Assembly (NCBI GenBank): GCA_025355965.1
Contig: JANXYR010000073.1
Location: 1-62,488 of the forward strand
Length of the DNA stretch: 62,488 nt
Source of the DNA: Geobacteraceae bacterium
GTDB taxonomy: Bacteria > Desulfobacterota > Desulfuromonadia > Geobacterales > Pseudopelobacteraceae
Direction of reading: 5' to 3'
This document shows, piece after piece, positions 8,468 through 18,400 of the stretch. The position numbers and the translations under genes are program-made. The notes under the pieces are model-generated. The model did not search any database and was not told the DNA's origin. It saw nothing but the letters and a program-made list of their open reading frames with translations. Position 1 is the stretch's first letter; each line of letters starts with the position of its first letter.

Positions 8468-9853
8468 TTACCCAACGTTAGCAACAAAGAATTCACGAAT
8501 TTTGTCTATGTCAGCATCCATGAGCTCGCATCTGGTCGGCTTTCCGTATAATTCCTTTACTGATTCGGGCACTGGAACCTGAAATCCAAGCGATTGTTCC
8601 ACTGTTTCGCTGAATTTTGCCGGGTGAGCTGTAGCAAGACAGACTCTGGCAGAATCAGGCGGCAACAGGTCAAGAGCGGCCTTGACACCGACTGCCGTAT
8701 GAGGATCAAGCAAGTAGCCGGTCTCTGCATAAAAATTTCGGATTGTCTGAAGTGTTGCTGCCTGATCAACCGAAGCGGAGCAGAAGTCCTTTCGAACCTG
8801 TGCCATTTCAGCGAGACTGCATGAAATGCGGCCATGTTCCTTCAGTTCGGCGAACGCTTCTTTAACACGGTCAGAATTTTCAGCAAACAGATGAAACAGG
8901 TATCGCTCAAAATTGGAAGCGATCTGGATATCCATCGAAGGGGAAACAGTAGAAACTACCCCACCCAGTGAGTAATCAGAAGCATTTATAAAGCGGGTCA
9001 AAATATTGTTTTCATTGGTTGCCAGCAAAAGCTTGTCGACAGGCAGACCCATTCTTTTCGCAACATAACCGGCAAAAATGTCGCCGAAGTTACCGGTGGG
9101 GACCGAGAAATGTACCGGGGCTTCTGTTTGGTCAGTAACCCGTAACCATGCGTAGAAATAGTACACCACCTGTGCCAGTACCCGCGCCCAGTTGATCGAA
9201 TTGACGGCACCAAGAGAATATTTCTCTTTAAAATCGAGGTCGCCGAAGAGTTCTTTTACCATATCCTGACAATCATCAAAGGTACCGCGTACCGCAATAT
9301 TATGAACATTGGCATCGGTAACAGAAGTCATCTGCATAGCTTGAACCGCAGAAGTTTTGCCATGCGGATGCAGAATAAAAATGGAAATGCCTTTTTTCCC
9401 TCTAACCCCATGTATGGCCGCGCTACCGGTATCTCCGGATGTAGCGCCGATGATGTTTAATGTTTGCTTACGCTCAGCCAGTATGTACTCAAACAGATTA
9501 CCAAGGAACTGCAGTGCAACATCCTTGAATGCCAGAGTTACACCGTGAAACAGTTCCAGAATATAGACACCGTCGTACTTGACCAGCGGCGTAACATCAG
9601 GATGGGTAAAGGTGGCATAAGAACGGATGATCAGGCTTTTCAGATCATCATCCGGAATATCATCGACAAAGCGGGAGATGACTTCAAAAGCCAGTTCAGG
9701 ATAAGATAGCCCTCGCCAGGATTCAAGCTGTTCTCTGGTGACAGATGGATAGGATTGTGGCAGAAGCAGGCCGCCATCCGAGGCCAGCCCCATCATGACG
9801 GCGTCTTTAAAAGGAATGGGGTTGATGCCGCCACGGGTACTTATATAACGCAT
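8468..9853 (-). CDS. thrC: Threonine synthase
   Basis: Converts O-phosphohomoserine to threonine with pyridoxal phosphate. The sequence begins RYISTRGG, has the PLP-binding lysine in TLAFKDVALQF (about residue 110), and the NIIGATSGDTGSAAIHG phosphate-binding loop. VPTGNFGDIFAGYVAKRMG lies further on. At 461 residues it is the longer bacterial/fungal type. I chose ATG 9853 because AAAGG lies 8 bases upstream; the TTG two codons earlier has no such site. Neighbours murJ and ogt are functionally unrelated. Confidence 0.95.
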   Translation of the reverse strand: MRYISTRGGINPIPFKDAVMMGLASDGGLLLPQSYPSVTREQLESWRGLSYPELAFEVISRFVDDIPDDDLKSLIIRSYATFTHPDVTPLVKYDGVYILELFHGVTLAFKDVALQFLGNLFEYILAERKQTLNIIGATSGDTGSAAIHGVRGKKGISIFILHPHGKTSAVQAMQMTSVTDANVHNIAVRGTFDDCQDMVKELFGDLDFKEKYSLGAVNSINWARVLAQVVYYFYAWLRVTDQTEAPVHFSVPTGNFGDIFAGYVAKRMGLPVDKLLLATNENNILTRFINASDYSLGGVVSTVSPSMDIQIASNFERYLFHLFAENSDRVKEAFAELKEHGRISCSLAEMAQVRKDFCSASVDQAATLQTIRNFYAETGYLLDPHTAVGVKAALDLLPPDSARVCLATAHPAKFSETVEQSLGFQVPVPESVKELYGKPTRCELMDADIDKIREFFVANVG

Positions 9854-9919
9854 GATCAAAACCTTTCATTAGTTGAATGCCGCGCACTATAGCAGATAGA
9901 AAATAAATATGAAAGGGGG

Positions 9920-10546
9920 TCACCCTCCGGAAACTGTCGGCATCACGCTCTCTCGAAGATCTCCCGGCGCAAGCATAAAAAACATTCGTAATAGACAGTA
10001 TTTGTAAAACTCACGAAACAATAGCTGAAAACTGCCGCCATGACTCCACCACGATTCCTTCAGGTTAACAGAATCCACAGGATACGGAATAATGGTTATG
10101 TCTTTGGGGAGAGAGTTACGGAACAGTATGGAAGAACGTTTAAGATGATAACGCGATGTAATCAGAAGCACTGAGTGAACGCCGTTACCTACGATTAAAT
10201 CACGCCCGAAAATTGAATTTTCGAGAGTATTACGGGATGATTTTTCAAGAATTACGTTCTCGGCTGAAGGATCACCGGCCTTCGGACGATACAGGTCACT
10301 CTTTCTGACTGAAGGATCAACACCAACAAAAAAAAGAAATTCAGCACGAGATTCTCTAAAAAGACGCACCCCCTCCTCTACGCGCCCCTTGCCTCCGGTC
10401 AAAACAACAATTGCGTCAGCTTTCTGCGTATTTTGTCTATACGAAAAGGTTTTATAGGTAAAATCGATAAAAAGAGCCGTTATAACAACCGAACCAATGA
10501 TACATAATGTGAAAAATGCCTTGATAATATTCATACGCTGCCCCAT
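9920..10546 (-). CDS. ElyC/SanA/YdcF family (DUF218) membrane-anchored protein
   Basis: A 208-residue protein with one N-terminal membrane helix (about 6-28) and a DUF218 Rossmann-like domain. The family marks are IVVLTGGKGRVEEGVRLF, EKSSRNTLENS and VLLITSRYHLKRS, all visible. Relatives ElyC and SanA act in envelope integrity; the exact reaction is not known. An alternative ATG five codons in (10534) has GGGGCAGCGT before it and could be the true start. It is divergent from rpmB across a 68-base gap that holds the rpmB promoter. Confidence 0.85.
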   Translation of the reverse strand: MGQRMNIIKAFFTLCIIGSVVITALFIDFTYKTFSYRQNTQKADAIVVLTGGKGRVEEGVRLFRESRAEFLFFVGVDPSVRKSDLYRPKAGDPSAENVILEKSSRNTLENSIFGRDLIVGNGVHSVLLITSRYHLKRSSILFRNSLPKDITIIPYPVDSVNLKESWWSHGGSFQLLFREFYKYCLLRMFFMLAPGDLRESVMPTVSGG

Positions 10547-10553
10547 ATTTTTC

Positions 10554-10582
10554 TTGCAACAATCACGTCAGTCTGCTATAAA
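10554..10582 (+). promoter_or_regulatory. Sigma-70 promoter for rpmB
   Basis: TTGCAA at 10554-10559 and TATAAA at 10577-10582 are separated by exactly 17 bases, 33 bases before the rpmB start. This is a close match to the housekeeping consensus in the expected place. Confidence 0.7.
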
Positions 10583-10614
10583 ATTTTTTTCAGCAATTAA
10601 CGGAGGACAGCAAT

Positions 10615-10809
10615 ATGTCAAGAAAATGCGAAATTTGCGGTAAAGGCCCTAGTTTTGGGAATAATGTCAGCCATGCGAACAACAAAACCCGTACGGTGTG
10701 GTACCCGAATCTTCAGAAAATCAAAGCTATAAAAAGCAACGGCAGCATTTCTACCGTGAAAGTTTGTACCCGCTGTATCCGTTCAGGGTTCGTTACTAAA
10801 TCCCTCTAG
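10615..10809 (+). CDS. rpmB: Large ribosomal subunit protein bL28
   Basis: A 64-residue basic protein of the 50S subunit. The opening [21 protein letters not shown] and the [13 protein letters not shown] segment are characteristic, and the two CxxC pairs (CEICGK; CTRC) indicate the zinc-binding form. ATG at 10615 follows GGAGG by 7 bases. It is a single gene with its own promoter (10554-10582) and terminator (10837-10869). Confidence 0.97.
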   Translation: MSRKCEICGKGPSFGNNVSHANNKTRTVWYPNLQKIKAIKSNGSISTVKVCTRCIRSGFVTKSL

Positions 10810-10836
10810 GTAATTTTTAGAGCAGTTTCGATCACT

Positions 10837-10869
10837 AAGCCGCACCCTCCAGAGGATGCGGCTTTTTTT
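10837..10869 (+). terminator. Rho-independent terminator of rpmB
   Basis: AAGCCGCA pairs with TGCGGCTT around a short CCT/AGG inner stem and is followed by a run of T. It lies about 30 bases after the rpmB stop and may also serve the convergent ridA. Confidence 0.85.
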
Positions 10870-10881
10870 CGTCGTCACGGT

Positions 10882-11262
10882 TTACAGGTTGGCAATTACT
10901 TCTATCTCAAGCATTGCACCACGTGGGAGAGATTTTACGGCAACAGTGGAGCGAGCTGGCTTATGGCCTAGAAAACAATTGCCATACACATCATTAACTG
11001 CGGAAAAGTCAGCCATATCAACCAGGTAAATAGTTGTTTTTATAACATCATCAAAACCGATAGTGGCAGCAGTCAGCACAGCTGCAATATTTTTCATAAC
11101 CTGCTCTGCCTGACGGGTTATATCTCCAGTCACCAACTCACCAGTAACTGGGTTCAGTGGAATCTGACCTGAACAAAACAGCATGTTTCCGCATTTCACC
11201 GCCTGTGAATATGGCCCGATTGCTGCCGGTGCTTTTTCTGTATGTATAATTTCCATTTTCAA
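10882..11262 (-). CDS. ridA: RidA family enamine/imine deaminase
   Basis: RidA hydrolyses reactive enamine and imine intermediates released by PLP enzymes. It is 126 residues. The opening IIHTEKAPAAIGPYSQAV, LFCSGQIPLNP and the C-terminal signature RSTVAVKSLPRGAMLEIEVIA are all present; the arginine in the RSTVAV motif is the substrate carboxylate binder in the family. The start overlaps the spoT stop by four bases, so it is translationally coupled to the stringent-response gene, a common arrangement in Geobacter relatives (from memory). Confidence 0.93.
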   Translation of the reverse strand: MKMEIIHTEKAPAAIGPYSQAVKCGNMLFCSGQIPLNPVTGELVTGDITRQAEQVMKNIAAVLTAATIGFDDVIKTTIYLVDMADFSAVNDVYGNCFLGHKPARSTVAVKSLPRGAMLEIEVIANL

Positions 11263-13409
11263 TGTTTCACCCTTTCCACTTTGATAACACCCTTTATTTT
11301 CATAAGTGAATTCATTACTTTCTGAAGATGAGCCAGATCTACTACGTTTACCTCAAAAACATTTTCACCACGCTGGTCAATAGTACTTTGTATATGGGCG
11401 CTGGCAATATTGGCCTCGCAATTTGTAATTGCCAGAGTTATTGTTGCTAAAATCCCCTTCACATCATGACAAAGCACCCTGATTTTGACCGGCAAAACTG
11501 CTGTTTTGCCCCTGTTCCAAGCTACATCAACACGCCGCTCCGGATCACTTTCCAGAGCAAACTGGCAATCAGCGGTATGCACAGTAACGCCTTTACCCCT
11601 GGTAATAAATCCGATAATTTCATCCCCAGGCACCGGATTACAACACTTGCCAAAACGTACCAGCACGTCGTCAAGTCCACCGATTTCAACCGCACCGCTT
11701 GATTTGCCCTTCAGCTTGTTTATAACGGACTCAAGCCTTGATTCCTTATGCTCAGCACGCTCTTTCAGCTTTTCTTCAGGAAGAAGTTTTGCAACAATCT
11801 GACTGCTGGATATCTTTCCATAGCCAACAGCCGCTAACAGGTCTTCGTCTTGTGCGTAACCAAATTCGGCAGCGATCTTCTTGAACTCGCCGCTTTTTTG
11901 TATTTTCTGAAGATTGATTGAATATCTGCGAAAATCTTTTTCACAAAATTCACGTCCAAGCACGATACTGCGTTTGCGTTCTTCAATTTTGATCCAAGCC
12001 CTGATTTTATTGCGCGCCCTGGAACTTTTTACAATCTTTAGCCAGTCTTTGCTGGGGGTATGATGCGGAGAGGTTATAACCTCAACGATATCACCATTTT
12101 TAAGTTCATATTTGAGCGGCACCAGCTTGCCGTTAACCTTTGCTCCAACGCAGCGATGCCCGATATCAGTATGAACGCTGTAGGCAAAATCTATCGGCGT
12201 AGACCCCTTGGGATATCCCTTCACATCTCCTTTGGGAGTAAAAACATAGACCTCTTCAGTAAACAGCTCAACCTTGACTGAATCCATAAACTCTTTGGAA
12301 TCCTGTAGGTCCTGCTGCCATTCGAGAAGCTGTCGCAGCCAGGCAAAGCGCTTGACATCCTTCTCGTCATACCCCTTACCCTCTTTGTATTTCCAGTGTG
12401 CCGCAATGCCGGCATCGGCAACACTGTGCATCTCATTAGTACGAATCTGAACTTCCATCCGGTCGCCCTGCGGACCTATGACAGTAGTGTGCAGGGATTG
12501 ATACATATTACCCTTGGGCATTGCAATGTAATCTTTGAAACGCCCAGGAATCGGCTTCCATGCGGAATGGATAACCCCCAGCACCTCATAACATTCACGA
12601 ACATCATTAACAAGAATTCGTACCGCAATCAGATCGTATATTTCTTCAAATTCTACATTGCGTTTTTCCATCTTACGATAGATAGAATAGAGATGTTTGC
12701 TACGGCCGGATACTTCACCATGAATTCCGTAAAAGTCCAATTTTTCTGATATTATAGCTTTGGCTTCTTCAACAAAAGCTTCACGTTCGTGTTTTTTTTG
12801 GGATATTTTCTTTACCAGATCAAAGTATATTTCCGGATGTAAATAGCGGAACGAAAGGTCTTCCAGCTCCACCTTCACCCATGATATTCCGAGTCTATTG
12901 GCAATAGGAGCGTAAATGTCCATCGTTTCACGGGCAATTCGCCGTTGCTTCACTTCATCCTGAAACTCCAGGGTTCGCATATTGTGAAGACGGTCAGCCA
13001 GCTTGACCAGGATGACACGGATGTCGATGGCCATTGCCAGCAACATTTTGCGGAAATTTTCCGCCTGGCTTTCTTCCTTTGTCTTGAAATTTATCTTGCT
13101 GATTTTGGTGACACCGTCCACCAGTGCAGCTACCTCACTGCCGAACATCTTGGTCAGATCTTCTGATGTTGCCAGGGTGTCTTCGATCGTATCGTGCAGA
13201 AAGCCGGTCACAATGCTGGGAACATCAAGCTTCAGATCTGCAAGAAGGCCGGCGACCTCCATCGGATGAATGATATATGGTTCACCAGACAGCCTCGTCT
13301 GCCCTTGATGCACCTTGGCACAATAGACGTATGCCTTGCGAATCAGATTATGATCAGCAGTCGGATTATACGCTGAAACCTTATCAAGAATGTCATTGAG
13401 CCGGATCAT
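11259..13409 (-). CDS. spoT: Bifunctional (p)ppGpp synthetase/hydrolase (RelA/SpoT)
   Basis: A 716-residue Rel protein that makes and degrades (p)ppGpp. The N-terminal hydrolase HD domain is intact: HQGQTRLSGEPYIIHP, GFLHDTIEDT and ADRLHNMRTLE. The synthetase domain has LYSIYRKMEKRN, YDLIAVRILV, PGRFKDYIAMPKGNMYQSLHT. A TGS domain (VYVFTPKGDVKGYPKGSTPIDFAY) and a C-terminal ACT domain follow. With both active sites complete it should be bifunctional, so it could equally be named rel. It is separated from rpoZ by a terminator and is followed by overlapping ridA. Confidence 0.96.
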   Translation of the reverse strand: MIRLNDILDKVSAYNPTADHNLIRKAYVYCAKVHQGQTRLSGEPYIIHPMEVAGLLADLKLDVPSIVTGFLHDTIEDTLATSEDLTKMFGSEVAALVDGVTKISKINFKTKEESQAENFRKMLLAMAIDIRVILVKLADRLHNMRTLEFQDEVKQRRIARETMDIYAPIANRLGISWVKVELEDLSFRYLHPEIYFDLVKKISQKKHEREAFVEEAKAIISEKLDFYGIHGEVSGRSKHLYSIYRKMEKRNVEFEEIYDLIAVRILVNDVRECYEVLGVIHSAWKPIPGRFKDYIAMPKGNMYQSLHTTVIGPQGDRMEVQIRTNEMHSVADAGIAAHWKYKEGKGYDEKDVKRFAWLRQLLEWQQDLQDSKEFMDSVKVELFTEEVYVFTPKGDVKGYPKGSTPIDFAYSVHTDIGHRCVGAKVNGKLVPLKYELKNGDIVEVITSPHHTPSKDWLKIVKSSRARNKIRAWIKIEERKRSIVLGREFCEKDFRRYSINLQKIQKSGEFKKIAAEFGYAQDEDLLAAVGYGKISSSQIVAKLLPEEKLKERAEHKESRLESVINKLKGKSSGAVEIGGLDDVLVRFGKCCNPVPGDEIIGFITRGKGVTVHTADCQFALESDPERRVDVAWNRGKTAVLPVKIRVLCHDVKGILATITLAITNCEANIASAHIQSTIDQRGENVFEVNVVDLAHLQKVMNSLMKIKGVIKVERVKH

Positions 13410-13460
13410 ACGTTATTCGTCGCCTGTAATATAAAAATGGAAATGTACGGAGAGTAGATA

Positions 13461-13497
13461 AAAAAAGGGTGAAACCGGAATAATTCCAGTTCCACCC
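13461..13497 (-). terminator. Rho-independent terminator after rpoZ
   Basis: On the minus strand GGGTGGAACtGGAAT pairs with ATTCCgGTTTCACCC around one base, followed by TTTTTT. It lies between rpoZ and spoT, so spoT probably depends on read-through or its own promoter. Confidence 0.85.
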
Positions 13498-13508
13498 AGG
13501 GTGGCAGA

Positions 13509-13712
13509 TTAGGCGCGCTGTTTTTTTGAAACTTCGTAGCTGATTTTACCGGCAGCGATTTCACGAAGAGCGGTGACAACCTGACGGTTTTTTGAGTCAA
13601 CCAACGGTTGCGCCCCTTTATAGAGCTGTTTTACGCGCTTAGCAGCCAGTATTACCAGCTGGAATCTGTTTTCTACTTTTTCAAGACAATCTTCAACAGT
13701 AACTCGAGCCAT
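13509..13712 (-). CDS. rpoZ: RNA polymerase omega subunit
   Basis: A 67-residue omega subunit that helps assemble RNA polymerase by binding beta-prime. The sequence opens [20 protein letters not shown] and has AAKRVKQL and [13 protein letters not shown], all family marks. ATG at 13712 follows GGAAGGAG by about 7 bases. It lies between gmk and spoT in the standard order and is followed by a terminator. Confidence 0.96.
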   Translation of the reverse strand: MARVTVEDCLEKVENRFQLVILAAKRVKQLYKGAQPLVDSKNRQVVTALREIAAGKISYEVSKKQRA

Positions 13713-13766
13713 GAACTTACTCCTTCCTGCAACTTTAGATGAATGACTTTTGTACGCTAATTTACT

Positions 13767-14375
13767 TCATATATCAAACAATTTTCCAACTTTTTCCATC
13801 ATTCTAAAGGTTTTGCGTCGATGGGCAATAACTATTGCCGCCAATTCCTGGCATGCAACATCAAAATTATCGTTAAAGATTATGTAATCATACCAGCGTG
13901 CTTCCTTAATTTCATCGGCAGCCCTGGCTATGCGGCGATCAATAACTTCCTGGGCATCAGATGAACGATTTTCCAACCGGCGACGCAACTCTTCCATACT
14001 GGGCGGCATAATAAATACGTACACACCCCCATCGAACTGCTCCTTCAACTTGCGAGCCCCCTGACAGTCGATATCCAGAACCAGGTCGATCCCGTTTTTT
14101 CTGGCCTCTTCAAGGGTACGCAGGGCGGTGCCGTACATGTTCCCATGAACTAAAGCCCACTCGGCAAAGGCGTCTTCTTCAACCATCCGTTCAAAAACTT
14201 CATTGGTGACAAAATGGTACGCTTCACCCTCTACCTCACCATCCCTCGGCGCACGAGTCGTGTAACTGACTGACTCCTTCATATCGGGAAACGTTTTAAA
14301 CAATTCCCGACACAGAGACGTTTTACCGGCACCGGATGGAGCCGAAAGAATAAGAATTAAGCCTTCACGTTTCAT
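13767..14375 (-). CDS. gmk: Guanylate kinase
   Basis: Phosphorylates GMP to GDP with ATP. It is 202 residues with P-loop LSAPSGAGKTSLCREL near the start, SVSYTTRAPRDGEVEG for GMP binding, and the VLDIDCQGARKL Walker B region. ATG at 14375 follows GAAAGGAA. It sits between yicC and rpoZ; the short remA (DUF370) gene often found between yicC and gmk in other bacteria is absent, as the gap is only 62 bases. Confidence 0.96.
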   Translation of the reverse strand: MKREGLILILSAPSGAGKTSLCRELFKTFPDMKESVSYTTRAPRDGEVEGEAYHFVTNEVFERMVEEDAFAEWALVHGNMYGTALRTLEEARKNGIDLVLDIDCQGARKLKEQFDGGVYVFIMPPSMEELRRRLENRSSDAQEVIDRRIARAADEIKEARWYDYIIFNDNFDVACQELAAIVIAHRRKTFRMMEKVGKLFDI

Positions 14376-14437
14376 CAGATATTCCTTTCAAAATAGTACC
14401 GTTTAGAAAATAAAAATCTGTGCCTCAGCCACACATA

Positions 14438-15316
14438 CTACTCAACATTTTGAACCTGTTCCCGCATTTTTTCCATTTCCGCTTTGATCTGGATGACCAG
14501 ATTTGTAATGCCGGCGTCATTTGATTTCGATCCGATCGTGTTGACCTCTCGGTTCATCTCCTGCATCAGAAAATCAAGCTTGCGACCTACCGGTTCAGAA
14601 CTGCTGAGCGCCTCATCAAACTGGTTGAAATGGCTCGACAGTCGAACCAGCTCCTCAGTAATATCAGAGCGGTCAGCCAGCAATGCGACCTCCTGCGCCA
14701 ATCGGCTTTCGTCCATTTCAGTGCCTTCAAGCAGTTGTTCTAAGCGTGATTTCAATTTTTGGCGGTATTCAATCACCATCAGCGGTGTCCGCTCAGCTAT
14801 CAATTTTGACCACTCGGCAACCTGCTGCCTCCTGGCCCGCAGGTCATTTGTCAGAACCTCGCCTTCCCGAAAACGCATGCCTTCCAAAGCAATAACAGCA
14901 CTCTCCACAGCAGCCAGGAGCTGCGGCTGCAATTCTGTTTCATCAACAGTCCCAATAACCTCTTTCATCACGCCCTTTTGAGACATTATTAGAGCGAGAG
15001 GTGCATCCTGCGGTAAATTCAGCTCTTTTGCCAAACGGGTATAGGCATCATAATATCCACGCGCAACAGCCATATCCAGTTGCGGGGCATTATTAGCGGC
15101 AGCAGTCTCTTCCCACTGCACTGAAATATCAATCTTGCCACGCTTAAGGACTGAAGCGGCCAGTCGTTTTACCTCATTTTCAAACGCATAAAATGATCGT
15201 GGCATCCGCACGGAAATTTCGCCGTAGCGATGGTTTACTGAACGAATCTCGACCAAAAAGTTACCGTTTGGAGCCAATGCTTCCCCTTTGCCATATCCTG
15301 TCATGCTTTTTAGCAC
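14438..15316 (-). CDS. yicC: YicC family endoribonuclease
   Basis: A 292-residue YicC protein, a family characterised as an endoribonuclease in E. coli. The start LKSMTGYGKGEA, the RSVNHRYGEISVRMPR segment and the C-terminal GRKLDFLMQEMNREVNTIGSKS motif are diagnostic. GTG at 15316 is the start, with GGAGGT 8 bases upstream; no ATG has a better site. It is the first gene of the yicC-gmk-rpoZ group, divergent from recC. Confidence 0.93.
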   Translation of the reverse strand: MLKSMTGYGKGEALAPNGNFLVEIRSVNHRYGEISVRMPRSFYAFENEVKRLAASVLKRGKIDISVQWEETAAANNAPQLDMAVARGYYDAYTRLAKELNLPQDAPLALIMSQKGVMKEVIGTVDETELQPQLLAAVESAVIALEGMRFREGEVLTNDLRARRQQVAEWSKLIAERTPLMVIEYRQKLKSRLEQLLEGTEMDESRLAQEVALLADRSDITEELVRLSSHFNQFDEALSSSEPVGRKLDFLMQEMNREVNTIGSKSNDAGITNLVIQIKAEMEKMREQVQNVE

Positions 15317-15416
15317 TGAATACTACCTCCGAATCTTTCTAACTTACCTGATATTTTACGTTCACATACCGTAATTCCTGCTTGTTTGTCCAGCCAATTC
15401 CGGTATAGTTCCGGGC

Positions 15417-18400
15417 ATGCCAACACTTAGACTCATTACCAGCTGTTCTCAACAGCGCTTGATTGAGGTACTTGCTGACAACCTCAGCTCCTCGCCACTA
15501 CCTCCGCTGGAGAAAGAGAGTATAGTCATTCTCAGCAATGGTATGGCGCGCTGGATTTCCATGGAACTTGCCATCCGCCACGGTGTATCTGCCGGTCTTG
15601 ACTTCAGCTTTCCAAATGACCTTCTCGACCGAAGCTTTAAATCAATACTCCCTGAATCGTATTCATCGCTCCCGTTCACTCATACCTCGCTGACTTGGCG
15701 CATAGCTTCGCAGCTGCCAACTCTATCGCAACGTGATGGTTTTGAACAGATCGCATCATATCTTGGTAATGGTCGTGATGATCGCCGCCTGCTGCAGATT
15801 TCCAAATCCCTGGCCGATTGCTTCGACCAATACACAATATTCAGACCGGAGATGGTTTGCGCCTGGGATCATGGTAGCGGAAACGATTGGCAGGCTCAGT
15901 TATGGCGCACAATCAACAGCAACAGCCAGGGCAGTCATCGGGCAGCTCTTCTGAAAGCGCTACAGAGTCATGTTTCCGGAGGCGCTTCGCCTAACGGTGC
16001 TTTACCGAGTCGTATCAGCCTGTTTGGAATTTCATACCTTCCGCCGTTCCATCTGGAAGCTTTGAGACTGCTTTCTACATATTGCGATGTGACTTGCTAT
16101 CTCCTTAACCCATGTGGGCTGTACTGGGGAACAATAATTTCAGAGAAGAGAAAGTCCAGACTGGCATTTCAGTCAGCTCTCTCTGCAGAAGCGGAAGAAT
16201 ATTACGAAACCGGTAATCCACTTCTCTCCTCTCTCGGCACATTGGGTCAAGAGTTTTTCGAGACGCTCCTTGAATACGGCTTTGAAGCAGAAGAGCTGGA
16301 TAGTGCTGCAAACATTGGACTTAAAAATGGTGAAACTAATCCCACCAATATTCTGTCCACAATTCAAAACGACATTCTCACCCTTTACGACCGTCCGTCA
16401 AGCGTTGTAAAAGGGACCGTTTCAGAAGATGATCATTCGCTACAGATTCACTCATGCCACGGAAAATTGCGTGAAATGGAGATTATTTACGACAACCTGT
16501 TGGCGCATTTTGATGAATTACCCGACCTTGAGCCTCGCCACATCGTCGTAATGATCCCGGATATCGAAACCTACGCCCCCTATATCAGCTCTGTTTTTGG
16601 CAGCAGAGCCGGACGCCCGCCGCTCCCCTATACCATTGCCGACCGTAGCGTCCGTCGTGAGAGTCAATTTGTTGATACGTTCCTCAAGATTCTTGATACT
16701 ACGCCCGGTCGCTTTGCTCTCCATGACATGCTTGAACTCCTCGAACTCCAACCCATTATGGGTCGTTTTAATCTGGACGAAGATGAGCTTAAATCAATAG
16801 CAAACTGGCTTAAGGAGTGTAACGTACGCTGGGGGCTTGATGCCGATCACCGTACCGATCTCGGATTTCCCCGTTATGCAGACTTCAGCTGGCAGGCCGG
16901 ACTGGACAGGCTTTTTCTCGGCTACGCCATGGCGCCGGATGATTCCGCCACATTTGGCACGATACTCCCCTACTCTGCCTGTTCCGGGAGCCAGGCGGAG
17001 TTACTGGGTAATTTGGCCGATTTTGTGGCCATCGTAAGGGAACAGATCGCTCGACTGAGCAGACCTCATACACTGCCGGAATGGGCCGATATACTCACCA
17101 TAACAATTGATCAGATGCTTCTGGCTGACGAGAATGATGCAACCGGTCCGCTAGCCGTTGCCAAAGCGCTCAATTCACTTCGCGAGGCCTGCACACTCCA
17201 TGGCTTCACAGAATCTATTTCGCTTGATGCCGTGCGTGACCATCTGGCCGAGATACTTGCCAAAAGCAGCGGCGGTTACGGATTCATGGGGGGTTCGATT
17301 ACGTTTTGCGCCATGCTGCCGATGCGGAGTATCCCGATGCGAATTGTCTGGCTGGCCGGTATGAATGACGGACAGTTTCCTCGCACGGAAAGACCGCCAG
17401 GATTCAGCTTAATGAACGGCACACGCCAACGCGGAGACCGCTCGTTGCGGGATGAGGATCGCTACCTTTTTCTTGAGGCTCTCATGGCCGCAAAGGATCG
17501 TTTCTGCATCAGCTACAACGGCCAGAGCGACCGTGACAACAGCAGCATGCCGCCGTCGGTTCTAGTCGGTGAACTGATTGACTATATAGCTAACGGTTTT
17601 GTCGGATCAGGCGGCATAACTCCGGCATCTGTTCTGATCAGGCACCGTCTTCAAGGATTCAGTCCACTCTATTTTGACGGTCACGATCCGGCACATTTTT
17701 TCAGTTACGACCGGGAAAGCTGCCAGGCAATAGAGGCAAGAAGGTTCTCGGGGCCTACCAGTCGAGAGTTTGTAGGCGAGCCATTGCCAGTTGACAATGA
17801 ATTTATCCTGCAGATCGATCTGCAGCAGTTACGGCGCTTCCTGGCAAATCCGGTCGCCGCGTTTCTTGAACATCGCCTTCGGGTAAAACCATTTAATCCT
17901 GCTGAAGAACCAGATGAGTCGGAACCGTTTTCGCTCGATCCACTGTCTCGTTACACTCTTTCACAAGAGCTTGTCGGCCAACTGTTGAATGGAGCAGAGT
18001 ACGACGAATGTTTTTCGGCGGCACGATCACGCGGAACTCTTCCGCCGCTATCAGCTGGCAAGTCTGCCTTTGATTCCGTCTGGGAAAAAAGCCGTCAATT
18101 TGCCACGATGCTTGAACCGCTGCTTGGCGTGCCTCTGGAACCGATTACGTTGGCGTTTAACCACAACAACGTACAACTACATGCCGTCCTTGAAAACTGT
18201 CTGAGCGGCACCCATCTTCGCTGGCGCTGTGCTGGAATGAAGGGAAAGGATCGACTCTCAATTTGGCTTGATCACATAATACTTAACATTGCCAAGAGAG
18301 ACGGCTACCCACTGCAGAGCATGATGATAGCAGCTGATACAGTTATGGAACTACCACCGGTTGGAGATGCAGTAGCAATCCTGTCCGATCTGCTCGATTT